A DNA stretch of 64,000 nt, taken from positions 502,011 to 566,010 of the forward strand of contig CP135238.1 in NCBI GenBank assembly GCA_032834875.1, read 5' to 3'. Both the position numbers and the translations under genes were made by a program. Under the pieces are notes generated by a model. That model ran no database searches, had not been told where the DNA came from, and saw only the letters and a program-made list of their open reading frames with translations. Shown piece after piece: positions 18,288 to 28,388 of the stretch. This stretch comes from Sulfuracidifex metallicus DSM 6482 = JCM 9184 (GTDB lineage: Archaea; Thermoproteota; Thermoprotei_A; Sulfolobales; Sulfolobaceae). Every line of letters begins with the position of its first letter. The first letter of the stretch is position 1.

Positions 18288-19195
18288 TAGTAGGTGGTGG
18301 AATAGCAGGGCTACTACTTGCCTCAAGATTACAAGACAAAGGTTTTTCTCCTTTAGTCTTTGATAGAAGAAGAATTGTTGGAAAAAAATGCACGGGCGTA
18401 ATTAGTAGAGATACGTTTTACAAACTTAAAGTAAGCAAAGAATTTGTTGATAGGGAGTTCAAGACAATAGTTATACATCATGAGAAAAATCAAGTTTTCG
18501 TATCTACTGACGTGTTAAGATTAAACAGAGCTAGGCTAGAACAAGAACTTTGGAAAAACCTAAAAGTCGAAATAGGAAACGCAGAAATTCTAAGTAACGG
18601 AGTCTTAGTAAATGGAAGAAAAATCGAAGGGAACGTAATTAACTGCTCTGGATGGAAAGGAAATGCGAAATGGGTAAAGGCGATAGAGCTTTTAATTGAC
18701 GTTGATGTAGGTGAAGAGATACATGTCTACTTAGACAAGAGAAATCCAGCGGGTTTCTCTTGGAGTGTTCCTTTACCTTATGGGACCCTAGTTGGTGCAT
18801 TATCTTACTCCGACCCAAGACAGTTTTTACCCCATGTAAAAGGTCGTGTAATTGAAATGCATGGTGGCGCGATACCGAGGGTTAGACCTTTAGAACCTAA
18901 TGTTAGATCATTAGGTGACGCAACTGGCAACATTAAGACTTTCACTGGTGGAGGTATATTTGGAATTGCAACGTTAATAGACCCATTGGTCGACTTCATG
19001 TCTGGGGATCCTAAAGGTTACTTTGAAACTTATAAGAAAATATCATCAGAAGTGCAAAAACAGTATAAACTCACTTCTCTCTTAGAGAGAACTTGGAGAC
19101 TCGCTTTACTAAGCGTTAAGCTATTTAATGGAAAGACGATAACCGTTAAGGAGGAATTCGACTTCCATTCACTTCTTCCCTCGATTCCTCACTAG
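18275..19195 (+). CDS. FAD-dependent oxidoreductase, geranylgeranyl-reductase-like, with a non-canonical start
   Basis: About 306 residues. The FAD-binding Rossmann glycines are in [18 protein letters not shown] at the very N-terminus, then [16 protein letters not shown], which resembles the PxxxxxxCxG-type region of geranylgeranyl reductases, and the second FAD motif [20 protein letters not shown] at about two thirds. The first canonical start, ATG 18512, would delete the whole dinucleotide fold. The frame is open only from a TAG at 18269, and the only codons before VLIVGGG are GTC, ATC, GGA. ATC 18275, five bases after a GAGGcTGAT site, is the best start. It could saturate isoprenoid chains of membrane lipids, next to DGGGP synthase; shorter than classical GGR (about 450), so the role is inference. 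Confidence 0.85.
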   Translation: MGVLIVGGGIAGLLLASRLQDKGFSPLVFDRRRIVGKKCTGVISRDTFYKLKVSKEFVDREFKTIVIHHEKNQVFVSTDVLRLNRARLEQELWKNLKVEIGNAEILSNGVLVNGRKIEGNVINCSGWKGNAKWVKAIELLIDVDVGEEIHVYLDKRNPAGFSWSVPLPYGTLVGALSYSDPRQFLPHVKGRVIEMHGGAIPRVRPLEPNVRSLGDATGNIKTFTGGGIFGIATLIDPLVDFMSGDPKGYFETYKKISSEVQKQYKLTSLLERTWRLALLSVKLFNGKTITVKEEFDFHSLLPSIPH

Positions 19196-19372
19196 ATTGT
19201 AACAGCCTTCTCCTCTCTCTATAAAACCTTCCTCAATCAACTTAGATATGACTTCTTCTGGTTCCTTAACGCCTTGGGTTCTTAACTCCTTCACAGCAAT
19301 TATCTCTCCTACTGATATGTAAGTGGAGAAGTACTTCTTAGTTATTTCAACTTCCTTTTCTGCGAATACCAT
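19169..19372 (-). CDS. small winged-helix-like protein
   Basis: 67 residues with the pattern of a small winged helix: [20 protein letters not shown] then [20 protein letters not shown], where the last part looks like the recognition helix end and wing. The N-terminus [19 protein letters not shown] and the basic C-terminus RNRGKK flank it. It diverges from ubiA with 36 bp between starts and overlaps the 3' end of the flavoprotein gene by 27 bp. I do not recognise it; a transcription factor for the adjacent lipid gene is possible. Confidence 0.6.
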   Translation of the reverse strand: MVFAEKEVEITKKYFSTYISVGEIIAVKELRTQGVKEPEEVISKLIEEGFIERGEGCYNLVRNRGKK

Positions 19373-19408
19373 AACAAACTTTTAAGTTATACGCGATTTA
19401 ACGTTTTC

Positions 19409-20314
19409 GTGGAAGCCAGGGCTTTTCTCCAACTAATAAGGATTCACAATGTCATAGGAGCTATGTTAGGTGACCTAATGGGTTATCTAGTGTCTTCCTT
19501 CTGGCATGTGAACTTAGTTCAGATGGTCCTTTCAATGCTGGTTGTAGGTCTAGTTGCAGGAGGGGGTTACGTCATAAACGATTACTTCGACGTGAACATA
19601 GATAAAATAAACAAACCAGATAGACCTATCCCGTCTGGAAGGATAAGCGGATCAAAGGCCAGGAAGATAGCACTGTCCATGTTCGTAGCGGGTGTCTTAT
19701 TTTCAATTCCGTTAGGAATAGTACCATTTTCAATAGCTATGTTTACAATAGTCATGTTATATTTGTACGCTAAAGACCTAAAAAGGACAGGAATCCCTGG
19801 AAATTTGACTGTAGCTCTAACCAACGGTTTGTCCATATTCTATGGAGGTTCGGCTTACATGGAAGGTGACTGGTTGTTGAAGGTCATTCTTCCTACGTTA
19901 TATTCCTTCTTCCTAACCTTGGTTCGAGAATTCGTGAAAGGAATTGAAGATTACAATGGAGACAAGGCTAACTCTGTTACAACTTTAGCAGTGACAAAAG
20001 GAATAGGAACAGCATGGAGAATAAGCAAGATCTTATTGATTTTAGTAATAGTCGTGTCACCTCTCCCCATACTTTTCGGCTTTAATTTGAGCTATATTTT
20101 ACTTATAGTGGTTGCGTTCATTCCATCGGTAGTTCTTTCATTAATCCAAAAGCCATCTATCGAATCCGCTGCAAAGGCAAGAAGTTACTTAAAGGTGTCA
20201 ATGCTCACTGGAATTGTGGCTTTCCTTCTCGGCAGTGCACCTTTCATCCCAAAGGTCTATCTATCACAACACGCATACCTGATTTTATTCCAACTACTCT
20301 TAAGTTTACATTAG
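19409..20314 (+). CDS. ubiA: digeranylgeranylglyceryl phosphate synthase, UbiA family
   Basis: 301 residues, GTG start with no leader. UbiA-type membrane prenyltransferase with about eight or nine hydrophobic segments. The two Asp-rich prenyl diphosphate sites are visible: NDYFDVNIDKINKPDRPIPS at about residues 58-77 and REFVKGIEDYNGDKANSVTT at about 172-191. It attaches the second geranylgeranyl chain to glycerol-1-phosphate, the committed step to archaeol. The pairing with the reductase-like flavoprotein just upstream fits the DGGGPS assignment, as in other Sulfolobales. The last 71 bp overlap the 3' end of the opposite gene. Confidence 0.88.
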   Translation: MEARAFLQLIRIHNVIGAMLGDLMGYLVSSFWHVNLVQMVLSMLVVGLVAGGGYVINDYFDVNIDKINKPDRPIPSGRISGSKARKIALSMFVAGVLFSIPLGIVPFSIAMFTIVMLYLYAKDLKRTGIPGNLTVALTNGLSIFYGGSAYMEGDWLLKVILPTLYSFFLTLVREFVKGIEDYNGDKANSVTTLAVTKGIGTAWRISKILLILVIVVSPLPILFGFNLSYILLIVVAFIPSVVLSLIQKPSIESAAKARSYLKVSMLTGIVAFLLGSAPFIPKVYLSQHAYLILFQLLLSLH

Positions 20315-21182
20315 TAACGCCGTTAGTTAGTTGCATGACTTTCTCCGATAATTCCTGATTGGGCGAAACTGATGAATAAACCTTAAAAAATTTAGTAATC
20401 CCATTAACTGTTAGATTCATAATAACTTTATCTAATGGAACTTCACTTTCGTTCTTAACGTAAACCAATAAATTACCATCCTTTGTACTCAACTGGGGAT
20501 TAAGCCTTATTTCAGGAGACTTAGTGGAAAAAGTTCCATAGAAAATTATCGCAATATACTCGCTTTCACTTATTACGTTCACTTTGCCATCATCGTGAAT
20601 TTCCACCTCATCTGACTCATAATTGTAATAGCTGGAAAAGTAGTTATTCCTTTCTGTCAATATCCTTGCGGACCCGTTCCTTCCTCCCATGACTAGAATT
20701 CCTCTACCTATGCTTTCTAACTCTAAGTTCTCGTTTTCCCTTAGAATCATCATCCCAGCGTCCAGGGAATACTTGGTTTTTATATCTTGATCTGGATAAA
20801 AAGCCACAACGACTAAGCTTAACAAACTCAAAGGGTCCATTGAAGATTTGACGAAACTGAGCTCGTTCTTTCCTTCCTTTCCGAACGGCGATATGTCGTA
20901 GATAATTGTGGATAACGCCCTCTTGTCCTCAATTAATTCTATGTTTGGCTTGAATTCTTTGCTTAAAGAAAAATCATTGACCCACATTCTTAGCTTCGGC
21001 ATGCTTTTCAAATCCCTCTCGGCTGATGCTATAATGTAAAGTTTCGCTGGCTTCTTTTCTAGTTCAAAGGCATAGCCAACGCTTCTCTTTACGTTATCTA
21101 AAGGAATCCCTCTGAAGGATTGAACCTCTAGCGAACCATCGAAGTCTCCCTCATCAAATGTACGTAAGTCTCCTTTCGGCAT
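20244..21182 (-). CDS. uncharacterised beta-rich protein
   Basis: 312 residues, ATG start. No signal peptide or membrane helix is seen apart from a short hydrophobic run (SLLSLVVVAFYP) near residue 118. The sequence is rich in alternating hydrophobic strands and Asn/Ser, and the C-terminal 85 residues (LLVYVKNESEVPLDKVIMNL onward) read like an immunoglobulin-like or CARDB-type beta sandwich. No catalytic motif is recognisable. It lies convergent to ubiA, overlapping its 3' end, and 33 bp from the divergent GTPase gene. Function unknown. Confidence 0.65.
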   Translation of the reverse strand: MPKGDLRTFDEGDFDGSLEVQSFRGIPLDNVKRSVGYAFELEKKPAKLYIIASAERDLKSMPKLRMWVNDFSLSKEFKPNIELIEDKRALSTIIYDISPFGKEGKNELSFVKSSMDPLSLLSLVVVAFYPDQDIKTKYSLDAGMMILRENENLELESIGRGILVMGGRNGSARILTERNNYFSSYYNYESDEVEIHDDGKVNVISESEYIAIIFYGTFSTKSPEIRLNPQLSTKDGNLLVYVKNESEVPLDKVIMNLTVNGITKFFKVYSSVSPNQELSEKVMQLTNGVTNVNLRVVGIKSGMRVVIDRPLG

Positions 21183-21215
21183 ATATTAAAGTCTGGAGTA
21201 GACAAAATAAAATGA

Positions 21216-21980
21216 ATGCTGAACAAAGTCTTAGCCTCCATCAGAAGGGTAGATGTAATAGTGGAAGTTTTGGATTCAAGAGAGCCTGATCTAACTAGGT
21301 CTAAGGAAATAGAAAGGTATGCAGTGAAGAACGGAAGACAAGTTATAATAGTTCTAAATAAAATAGACTTGATACCGAGAGAAGTTGCAGATAGATGGAA
21401 AGATTACCTTTCCAAGGAATTCCCGACCGTCTACGTCTCAACTAAAATGAGACAAGGAACTAGGCTTTTGAGGGACTCCATAAAGGAGGCATTAAAAGGA
21501 GAAGGTAACGTGGCATTTGTTGGTTATCCTAAGACAGGGAAATCTTCCATTGTTAATGTGTTAAAGGGAAGGAAATCCGCTTCGGTCTCTTCCCAGCCCA
21601 TGTCCACTGGTTTCACTAAAGGTATTCAGCTAATAAAGATTGATTCCAAGATATATGCGTTGGATACGCCAGGCATCATTCCACCTCATGGTAATCCGTT
21701 CGAAAAGGCAATCAGGGGAAGTAATCCAGATAATTTAGAAAATCCAATTCCTCCTGCATTAATTATACTTGAAAAAGTATTTCAAGTATCTCCAGCACTT
21801 CTGGAAACTACCTATAAGGTAAATTATTTAAACGGAATGCAGTTCCTCCAAGACTTGGCCAAGCATAGAGGTTGGATAAACAAGGAAGACAAGGAACCAG
21901 ATCTTGATTTGGCAGCAAAAACTGTAATTAAGGACTACCATAACGGAAAAATAACTTATTATACTCTTCCCCCAGAATGA
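21216..21980 (+). CDS. circularly permuted GTPase, YlqF/RbgA-like
   Basis: 254 residues. The GTPase motifs come in permuted order: the guanine-specific G4 motif VLNKIDLIP (around residue 45) precedes the P-loop GYPKTGKSSIVNVLKG (around 106) and G3 LDTPGIIPP (around 150). A preceding DVIVEVLDSREPDLTRSKEI segment is the family signature. Relatives act in assembly of the large ribosomal subunit, so ribosome biogenesis in the cytoplasm is likely. It is followed after four bases by the HAD phosphatase gene. Confidence 0.87.
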   Translation: MLNKVLASIRRVDVIVEVLDSREPDLTRSKEIERYAVKNGRQVIIVLNKIDLIPREVADRWKDYLSKEFPTVYVSTKMRQGTRLLRDSIKEALKGEGNVAFVGYPKTGKSSIVNVLKGRKSASVSSQPMSTGFTKGIQLIKIDSKIYALDTPGIIPPHGNPFEKAIRGSNPDNLENPIPPALIILEKVFQVSPALLETTYKVNYLNGMQFLQDLAKHRGWINKEDKEPDLDLAAKTVIKDYHNGKITYYTLPPE

Positions 21981-21984
21981 CCTG

Positions 21985-22488
21985 ATGATAAAAGTAGTTG
22001 TCTTTGATGCCGATAAGACGTTGTGGGATCATTATAATATCTCAGAGTTCGTAGAGCCACTTAAAAAAATTTCTGAGGACGAAATCGAGGACTCTTCGGG
22101 AAATAAACTAAAGCTTTTCCCTAACGTAAGGGAGTCACTTAAAGAACTTAAGAGACGGGGATACATCCTAGGTGTAGCCACGTGGAACTTACCTGAAAAA
22201 GCATCCTTGGTTTTTAATGCATTAGAACTTAGCCAACTTTTCGATATTATGATATCTAGACCCTTTCCATTTAAATTTTTAATGCTGACAGAAATTATTA
22301 ATGAATTAAGGAAACGCGGAGTAAACGTGCAAAGGGACGAGATCATGTTCATTGACGATAGGAGGATTCACTTTGGAAACGTATGGCTGTATCTTCCAGG
22401 AGTAAAATGTATAGAAATGTGGAAAGAAATGCAGGATCATATAGATGTGTTTAAACTTTTAGAACGTTCTCAGTTGAATGATTTTTAA
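21985..22488 (+). CDS. HAD superfamily phosphatase, MDP-1-like
   Basis: 167 residues. HAD motif I is VVVFDADKTLWDHYN, with Asp nucleophile and acid/base Asp. Motif II is near GVATWNLPEKA, where Thr takes the usual Ser/Thr place. Motif III/IV is MFIDDRRIHFGNV with the metal-binding Asp pair. The compact size without a cap points to the magnesium-dependent phosphatase-1 group, whose natural substrates are often sugar phosphates or glycated proteins. It starts four bases after the GTPase stop, so the two are one operon. Confidence 0.83.
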   Translation: MIKVVVFDADKTLWDHYNISEFVEPLKKISEDEIEDSSGNKLKLFPNVRESLKELKRRGYILGVATWNLPEKASLVFNALELSQLFDIMISRPFPFKFLMLTEIINELRKRGVNVQRDEIMFIDDRRIHFGNVWLYLPGVKCIEMWKEMQDHIDVFKLLERSQLNDF

Positions 22489-22490
22489 AA
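22482..22490 (+). promoter_or_regulatory. TATA box for the ilvB leader
   Basis: TTTTTAAAA lies right at the end of the HAD gene, centred about 37 bp before ATG 22524. A start near 22513 is expected, so the transcript would carry about 180 nt ahead of ilvB, containing the small ORF and the hairpins listed below. Confidence 0.5.
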
Positions 22491-22523
22491 TAATCGAATG
22501 TATAATAATACAATAATATAGTA

Positions 22524-22709
22524 ATGCTTAAAACTGATTGTTCTTCACTACTTTCAGTGAAAAAGGATGATGGGTGGCCGTATCCTCCAAGTCGGATACT
22601 AAATCCAAAACTCCTTCTGAAGGAAACCCCGAACTGGGGCAATTTAGAAGAGAGAATGGAGAGGTTCTCTCCAAAAGAAAAGGTGAGACAAAATGCCAAC
22701 AGGTGCTAG
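22524..22709 (+). CDS. small ORF overlapping the ilvB start, possible leader peptide
   Basis: 61 codons from ATG 22524, close to a promoter, ending 17 bp inside ilvB. The product is rich in Leu (including LLL at about residues 30-32) and Pro, with an odd DGWPYPPSRILNPK middle. Its frame runs over all hairpins of the leader and over the ilvB Shine-Dalgarno site, so translation would change access to ilvB. It could be a leader peptide that senses branched-chain aminoacyl-tRNA, a small conserved protein, or untranslated RNA that is open by chance. Confidence 0.4.
   Translation: MLKTDCSSLLSVKKDDGWPYPPSRILNPKLLLKETPNWGNLEERMERFSPKEKVRQNANRC
22580..22673 (+). promoter_or_regulatory. hairpin-rich 5' leader of the ilvBNC operon
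   Basis: Four hairpins follow each other in 94 nt just before the ilvB ribosome site: GTATCC/GGATAC (22580-22599, 8-nt loop), TCCTT/AAGGA (22612-22624, 3-nt loop), CCCC/GGGG (22627-22639, 5-nt loop) and TGGAGAG/CTCTCCA (22657-22673, 3-nt loop). An A-rich single strand and AGGTGAG (22681-22687) come next. Such density of perfect stems is unusual beside other leaders in this window. No known riboswitch class is recognised; control of branched-chain synthesis is inference. Confidence 0.45.
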
Positions 22710-24406
22710 ATTAACTATAGATGCTCTAAAAAGAGAAGGTGTCAAGGTAATTTTCGGAATCCCTGGACTGTCTAACATGCAACTTTATGATGCATTTGTA
22801 GAGGATTTAATGAATGGAGAGTTAAGGCATGTATTAATGAGACATGAACAAGCAGCGGCTCATGCTGCAGATGGTTACGCTAGGGCTTCTGGAATTCCTG
22901 GAGTATGTACTGCAACGTCGGGTCCCGGAGCAACTAACCTAGTTACTGGGCTCATAACTGCATATTGGGATAGCTCTCCTGTGGTAGCAATAACTGGACA
23001 AGTTCCGCGATCTACCATAGGAAAGATGTCATTTCAGGAAGCTGACGCAGTTGGAGCCACGGAAGACGTGGTAAAATATGCATATCAGGTAAGAAAATTC
23101 GACGAAATACCTCCAGCGATCAAAAATGCCTTCTATGTGGCTACCACCGGAAGACCAGGACCAGTAGTGGTAGATATACCTAGAGACATATTCTACGAAA
23201 AAACGGATAACATAAAGTGGCCTGAAAAACCCACTATAAGGGGATATAGACCTTTCAAAACAATAATTGATCCAATAGCAATTAAGAAAACGGCCGAGAT
23301 GTTGATAAACGCTGAAAGGCCTGTTATAATGGTAGGAACTGGTGTAGTATGGTCAAATGCTTCTAAAGAAGTATTGGATCTGGCAGAGACGTTAATTGCT
23401 CCAATAGTGTCAACCCTACCTGGTAAATCAGCTATACCGCATGACCATCCATTGTACTTAGGTGCAATGGGGTATTATGGAAGGGCAGAAGCTTCGATGG
23501 TAGCTTTAGAGTCTGATATGATGTTCGTAGTAGGTGCTAGGCTAAGCGATAGAACGTTCACTTCATATGACGAGATGATAGAGACCAGGAAAAAGTTCGC
23601 CATGATAAATATAGACCCTACGGATTCAGAGAGAACCATAAGAATGGATGTAGCCCTTTATGGAGATGCTAAGATACTATTGAGAGAAATTCATAAGGCG
23701 GTATTGGAGTTAGGCAAAAAGAACGATAGATCTGCATGGATGAAAAGAGTCAAAGAGTTGAAAGATTACTATTCGCAGTTCTATTTCAACGATGATAAGA
23801 CCAGAATGAGACCTTGGAAGGTTCTCAAGACCATAAGACAGAACTTGCCAAGGGACGCTATTGTAACGACTGGAGTAGGTCAACATCAAATGTGGGCGGA
23901 AGTATTTTGGGAGGTACTTGAGCCCAGGACTTTCCTCAGCTCTACTGGGATGGGAACTATGGGCTTTGGCTTACCTGCTGCAATCGGAGCTAAAATGGCA
24001 AGGCCGGATAAAGTAGTTGTAGATCTAGATGGCGATGGTTCGATGATGATGACTGGAACTAACTTCGCCACCGCGGTAGATGAGAACATTCCAGTCATCT
24101 CTATAGTGTTTGATAATAGATCATTAGGGTTAGTAAGGCAAGTTCAAGATTTGTTCTTCAACAAGAGGGTTGTAGGAGTGGACTATGGACCTTCCCCAGA
24201 TCTAGTGAAATTTGCGGAATCCTTCGGTGCGCTAGGTTATAACGCTACCACTTACGAAGAACTGGAGAAGTCAATAAAGAGCGCCATAAAGGAAAACCAT
24301 CCGGCTTTAATAAGAGTTCCAATAGACAAGCAAGAGTTAGCCTTGCCAACTTTACCACCAGGAGGAAGACTAAAGCAGGTGATCGTAACTGACCCAAGAA
24401 AAGGTA

Positions 24407-24411
<5 letters not shown>
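22693..24411 (+). CDS. ilvB: acetolactate synthase, large (catalytic) subunit
   Basis: 572 residues. ThDP-dependent enzyme that condenses two pyruvates, or pyruvate with 2-oxobutyrate, the first common step of valine, leucine and isoleucine synthesis. The N-terminal PYR domain has the catalytic Glu in VLMRHEQAAAHAADGYARA; a central FAD-binding domain follows; the C-terminal PP domain has the ThDP/Mg motif DLDGDGSMMMTGTNFATAVD. AAAGGTGAG precedes the ATG by five bases. It is coupled to ilvN, whose frame overlaps its stop. Confidence 0.95.
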
Positions 24412-25766
<1,355 letters not shown>

Positions 25767-25784
25767 TCTTTTCTTTTTTAGCAA

Positions 25785-26228
25785 GTGAATAGTAGAAAGA
25801 GAAAGGGAACTTCTGCTGAGCTTTTTCTGTTCAAAAAATTGAGAGACAAGGGATTTGCAGTAACTAGATCTCCCGCAAGTGGAAGCAAGAGAAAGGACCC
25901 CATACCTGACATTATAGCCCTTAAGAAAGGCATAATTTTGCTAATAGAATTAAAGAGCAGATCTAAGGACGGCAAGGTATACGTAAGTAAGGAACAAGCA
26001 GAAGGAGCTATGGTTTTTGCTGACAAAAGTGGTGGATTTCTTTTCCTAGGGATAAAAACACCAACAACATTTAGATTCTTGGATTTCTCTAAGCTGAGAC
26101 AAACCAAAGGAGGAAATTACGTTGCAGACGAAAAGACTTTAGAGATTGAAGGATTCAGTTTCGATGACCTTATCAGGTTTGTAGATAAAAAACTAGGTAT
26201 ATCCCTAGACGATTTCATGAAAGGTTGA
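25785..26228 (+). CDS. hjc: Holliday junction resolvase Hjc
   Basis: 147 residues, GTG start. It cuts four-way DNA junctions symmetrically during recombination and fork restart. The nuclease core is plain: basic N-terminus SRKRKGTSAELFLFKKLRDKG with the conserved Glu, FAVTRSPASGSKRKDPIPDI with the metal-binding Asp, and ILLIELKSRSK with the Glu-x-Lys pair. It meets the PIN-ATPase gene tail to tail, only one base apart. Its start is 19 bp after ilvC, so it may share readthrough from that operon. Confidence 0.93.
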   Translation: MNSRKRKGTSAELFLFKKLRDKGFAVTRSPASGSKRKDPIPDIIALKKGIILLIELKSRSKDGKVYVSKEQAEGAMVFADKSGGFLFLGIKTPTTFRFLDFSKLRQTKGGNYVADEKTLEIEGFSFDDLIRFVDKKLGISLDDFMKG

Positions 26229-27737
26229 TCATTCTGAAAGCCTGATCCTTATTCTAATGTTATGCTTCTTTTCAAGTTTCCTAAGCCTCGAAGTTAGCTT
26301 TCTGTTAAATTTACCTATCTCCTCCTTGGGTATATTAACCACGTACTCTCCTTGTTCATATGAAACTGAGGCGTTCGGTATGACGTTCTCGACTATCTTA
26401 GATAGTCTATTTTCCATTGAATCGCCCCTAAGTGATCCTGCCTTAACTGGAACTATCATAGTCTGTTCTCCGAAAACATACATCTCATATTCAACCTTAT
26501 CATTCAAGAAGTCCTTTATCTCAACTACAGGTCTGGTTAGGTCAGCCTCCTTTAGTCCCGATGGAACCTTAACGGTCATTTCTAAAGAATATACCTTTTC
26601 AACTCCTCCGTTCTTTATAAAAACAACAGTATCTAAAATATTAGGTATTGTACCAAGATCTGACCTATTAACAAATCTGTGGATGGCATCTATAGGAGAT
26701 GTTGCATGAACTACTCCTATCATACCTATTCCAGCTAGTCTAAGATCTGTGTATAGTTTGAAGTCCTCATCGTTCCTCATCTCGTCGTAAACAGTATAGT
26801 CAGGCCTACTCAATAAAAGTATATCATGAAGTTCACCTATCTCGGCATAGTTCTTTGAGTACTGTGTAATATCTGAAGGTAAATGCATGTCTCTAGGGCT
26901 CTCAATAGTCTTAACTATCTTACCGAGTTCCATATAATATTCAGCTAGAGCTTGGGCAAAAGTTGTCTTTCCCATTCCAGGGGAACCCGCTATTATAATT
27001 CCCTCAGCGTGTTCCTTGAACTTGTCCAGAAGCTTAGGATCCAAAGAGTAATCCTCCATTTTTCTCCTGGCTACCGGTCTTGTCACCGTCATCTCCCATC
27101 CGTCGCTCAACGGCGGTCTTGTAACAACAATCCTATACGTACCTAACTGTATTATCATTGAACCCTTCCTTTCGATTTCTATGAAGGAGCCTTTAACGAA
27201 ACGGACACTGTTTACAACGTCAGACACTATATGTTTCATTTCTGGTTTGGATATGACTTTATCCGATAGTTCAACGAACTCCCATTCTCCTGGCTTTCCC
27301 CTCTTAGCCTTAGGTCTAGAATCTTCCTTTAAATGAACGCTCATGGTAGACTCATCAAAGAACTTCTCAATCACTACTTTATCGTCCGGAAGTGGTTGCA
27401 ATAGAACGCAGTCAACTTTAATTAAGTCACACATTTTCCTCTGAAGCTCGTCTGACGTAACAACTGTACATCCATTTTCCTTACAATAATCCCTTACAAC
27501 TACATTAGAGTCCCTGCCAGCTGTTTCACCTACTATGTCAAAACCTATCAGAAGTCTCTCAGCCATTTCCTTTACTCTGTTTATCTCGTCTAACGCTATG
27601 TCACCGCTTACCATACCCTCTTTACTCTCTTCCTCCAGTTCTCTTAATAGAGACCTATGAATGAGAATGTTCCCATATATTACATTACGTTCAAGGTATT
27701 TTGAAACCCCGTTAAGCAGGGAACTTTTATCTAACAT
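26229..27737 (-). CDS. pina: PINA-type ATPase (PIN, PilT-like ATPase, KH)
   Basis: 502 residues from ATG 27737 (MLDKSSLLNGV, a usual PIN beginning); a TTG at 27749 is the outermost alternative. Three parts are visible: a PIN-like domain (residues 1-125) with dispersed acidic residues such as DSNVVVRDYCKENGCTVVTSDE, a hexameric secretion-type ATPase with Walker A IIAGSPGMGKTTFAQALAEY and Asp-box DYTVYDEMRNDEDF, and a C-terminal KH-like domain rich in Lys/Arg. In Sulfolobus this protein is known to promote Holliday-junction migration and to work with Hjc, its neighbour here. ATPase drives branch migration as a hexamer. Confidence 0.88.
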   Translation of the reverse strand: MLDKSSLLNGVSKYLERNVIYGNILIHRSLLRELEEESKEGMVSGDIALDEINRVKEMAERLLIGFDIVGETAGRDSNVVVRDYCKENGCTVVTSDELQRKMCDLIKVDCVLLQPLPDDKVVIEKFFDESTMSVHLKEDSRPKAKRGKPGEWEFVELSDKVISKPEMKHIVSDVVNSVRFVKGSFIEIERKGSMIIQLGTYRIVVTRPPLSDGWEMTVTRPVARRKMEDYSLDPKLLDKFKEHAEGIIIAGSPGMGKTTFAQALAEYYMELGKIVKTIESPRDMHLPSDITQYSKNYAEIGELHDILLLSRPDYTVYDEMRNDEDFKLYTDLRLAGIGMIGVVHATSPIDAIHRFVNRSDLGTIPNILDTVVFIKNGGVEKVYSLEMTVKVPSGLKEADLTRPVVEIKDFLNDKVEYEMYVFGEQTMIVPVKAGSLRGDSMENRLSKIVENVIPNASVSYEQGEYVVNIPKEEIGKFNRKLTSRLRKLEKKHNIRIRIRLSE

Positions 27738-27800
27738 CAAATCTTTCAAAATATGCTTCCCCGTTATCTACAATAAATCGTTAATATAAAATAAAAAAAC

Positions 27801-28388
27801 TTACTTCTTAACAAGGGAGAGGAAATACTTGTGAACCGCTAGAGTATTAGAGAGCTCTGGATGGAAAGTTGTAGCTAACATTCCACCTTCTTGAGCCATT
27901 ATTGTAACTCCATTAAGTTTAGATAGTGATTTAGCATTACCCCATACCTTAGTTATTGCAGGAGACCTTATGAAAACTACTCTAGACTTTTCTCCGCCTA
28001 TTTCAGATAGATCAACGTCAGCCTCGAAGCTTTCCCTTTGCCTACCATAATAGTTCCTAACAACGGATACATCCATAGCTTTAAGCAGCTCCTGCTGTTT
28101 CTTCACCTTAGAATCAACAGCCTCCTTTGCCAAAATTATTGCACCTGCACAAGTGCCCAGAACTGGAAGGCCGGAGTTTATTTGATCCCTTAATTCATCC
28201 ATTAGCCCTAGCTTTGAAGCTAACATTCCAATTGTTGTGCTTTCTCCTCCAGGAATTATAACACCGTCTATCTTAGCAATATCCTTTGTAGTCTTTACTG
28301 GCACAACATCTACTGAGCCTCCAGCCCTTTTAGTCTGAAGGGCATGCTCCTCAAAACTTCCCTGATAAGCTAGAACGCCTATTTTCAT
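27801..28388 (-). CDS. pdxT: pyridoxal 5'-phosphate synthase, glutaminase subunit
   Basis: 195 residues. It hydrolyses glutamine and feeds ammonia to PdxS. The class I amidotransferase triad is seen: Cys in [17 protein letters not shown], and His-Glu in [10 protein letters not shown] near the C-terminus; [13 protein letters not shown] is the family-specific loop. The ATG overlaps the stop of pdxS by four bases, so both are made together. Confidence 0.95.
   Translation of the reverse strand: MKIGVLAYQGSFEEHALQTKRAGGSVDVVPVKTTKDIAKIDGVIIPGGESTTIGMLASKLGLMDELRDQINSGLPVLGTCAGAIILAKEAVDSKVKKQQELLKAMDVSVVRNYYGRQRESFEADVDLSEIGGEKSRVVFIRSPAITKVWGNAKSLSKLNGVTIMAQEGGMLATTFHPELSNTLAVHKYFLSLVKK

Noticed and set aside
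22567-22620. Box C/D guide RNA candidate (ATGATGG, later CTGA)
   Set aside because: The C box has a mismatch, no C'/D' pair is present and the segment lies in the ilvB leader with better explained stems.
22451-22699. 82-codon ORF on the minus strand opposite the ilvB leader
   Set aside because: Low-complexity aromatic product without a ribosome site, lying on the antisense of a leader with stems.
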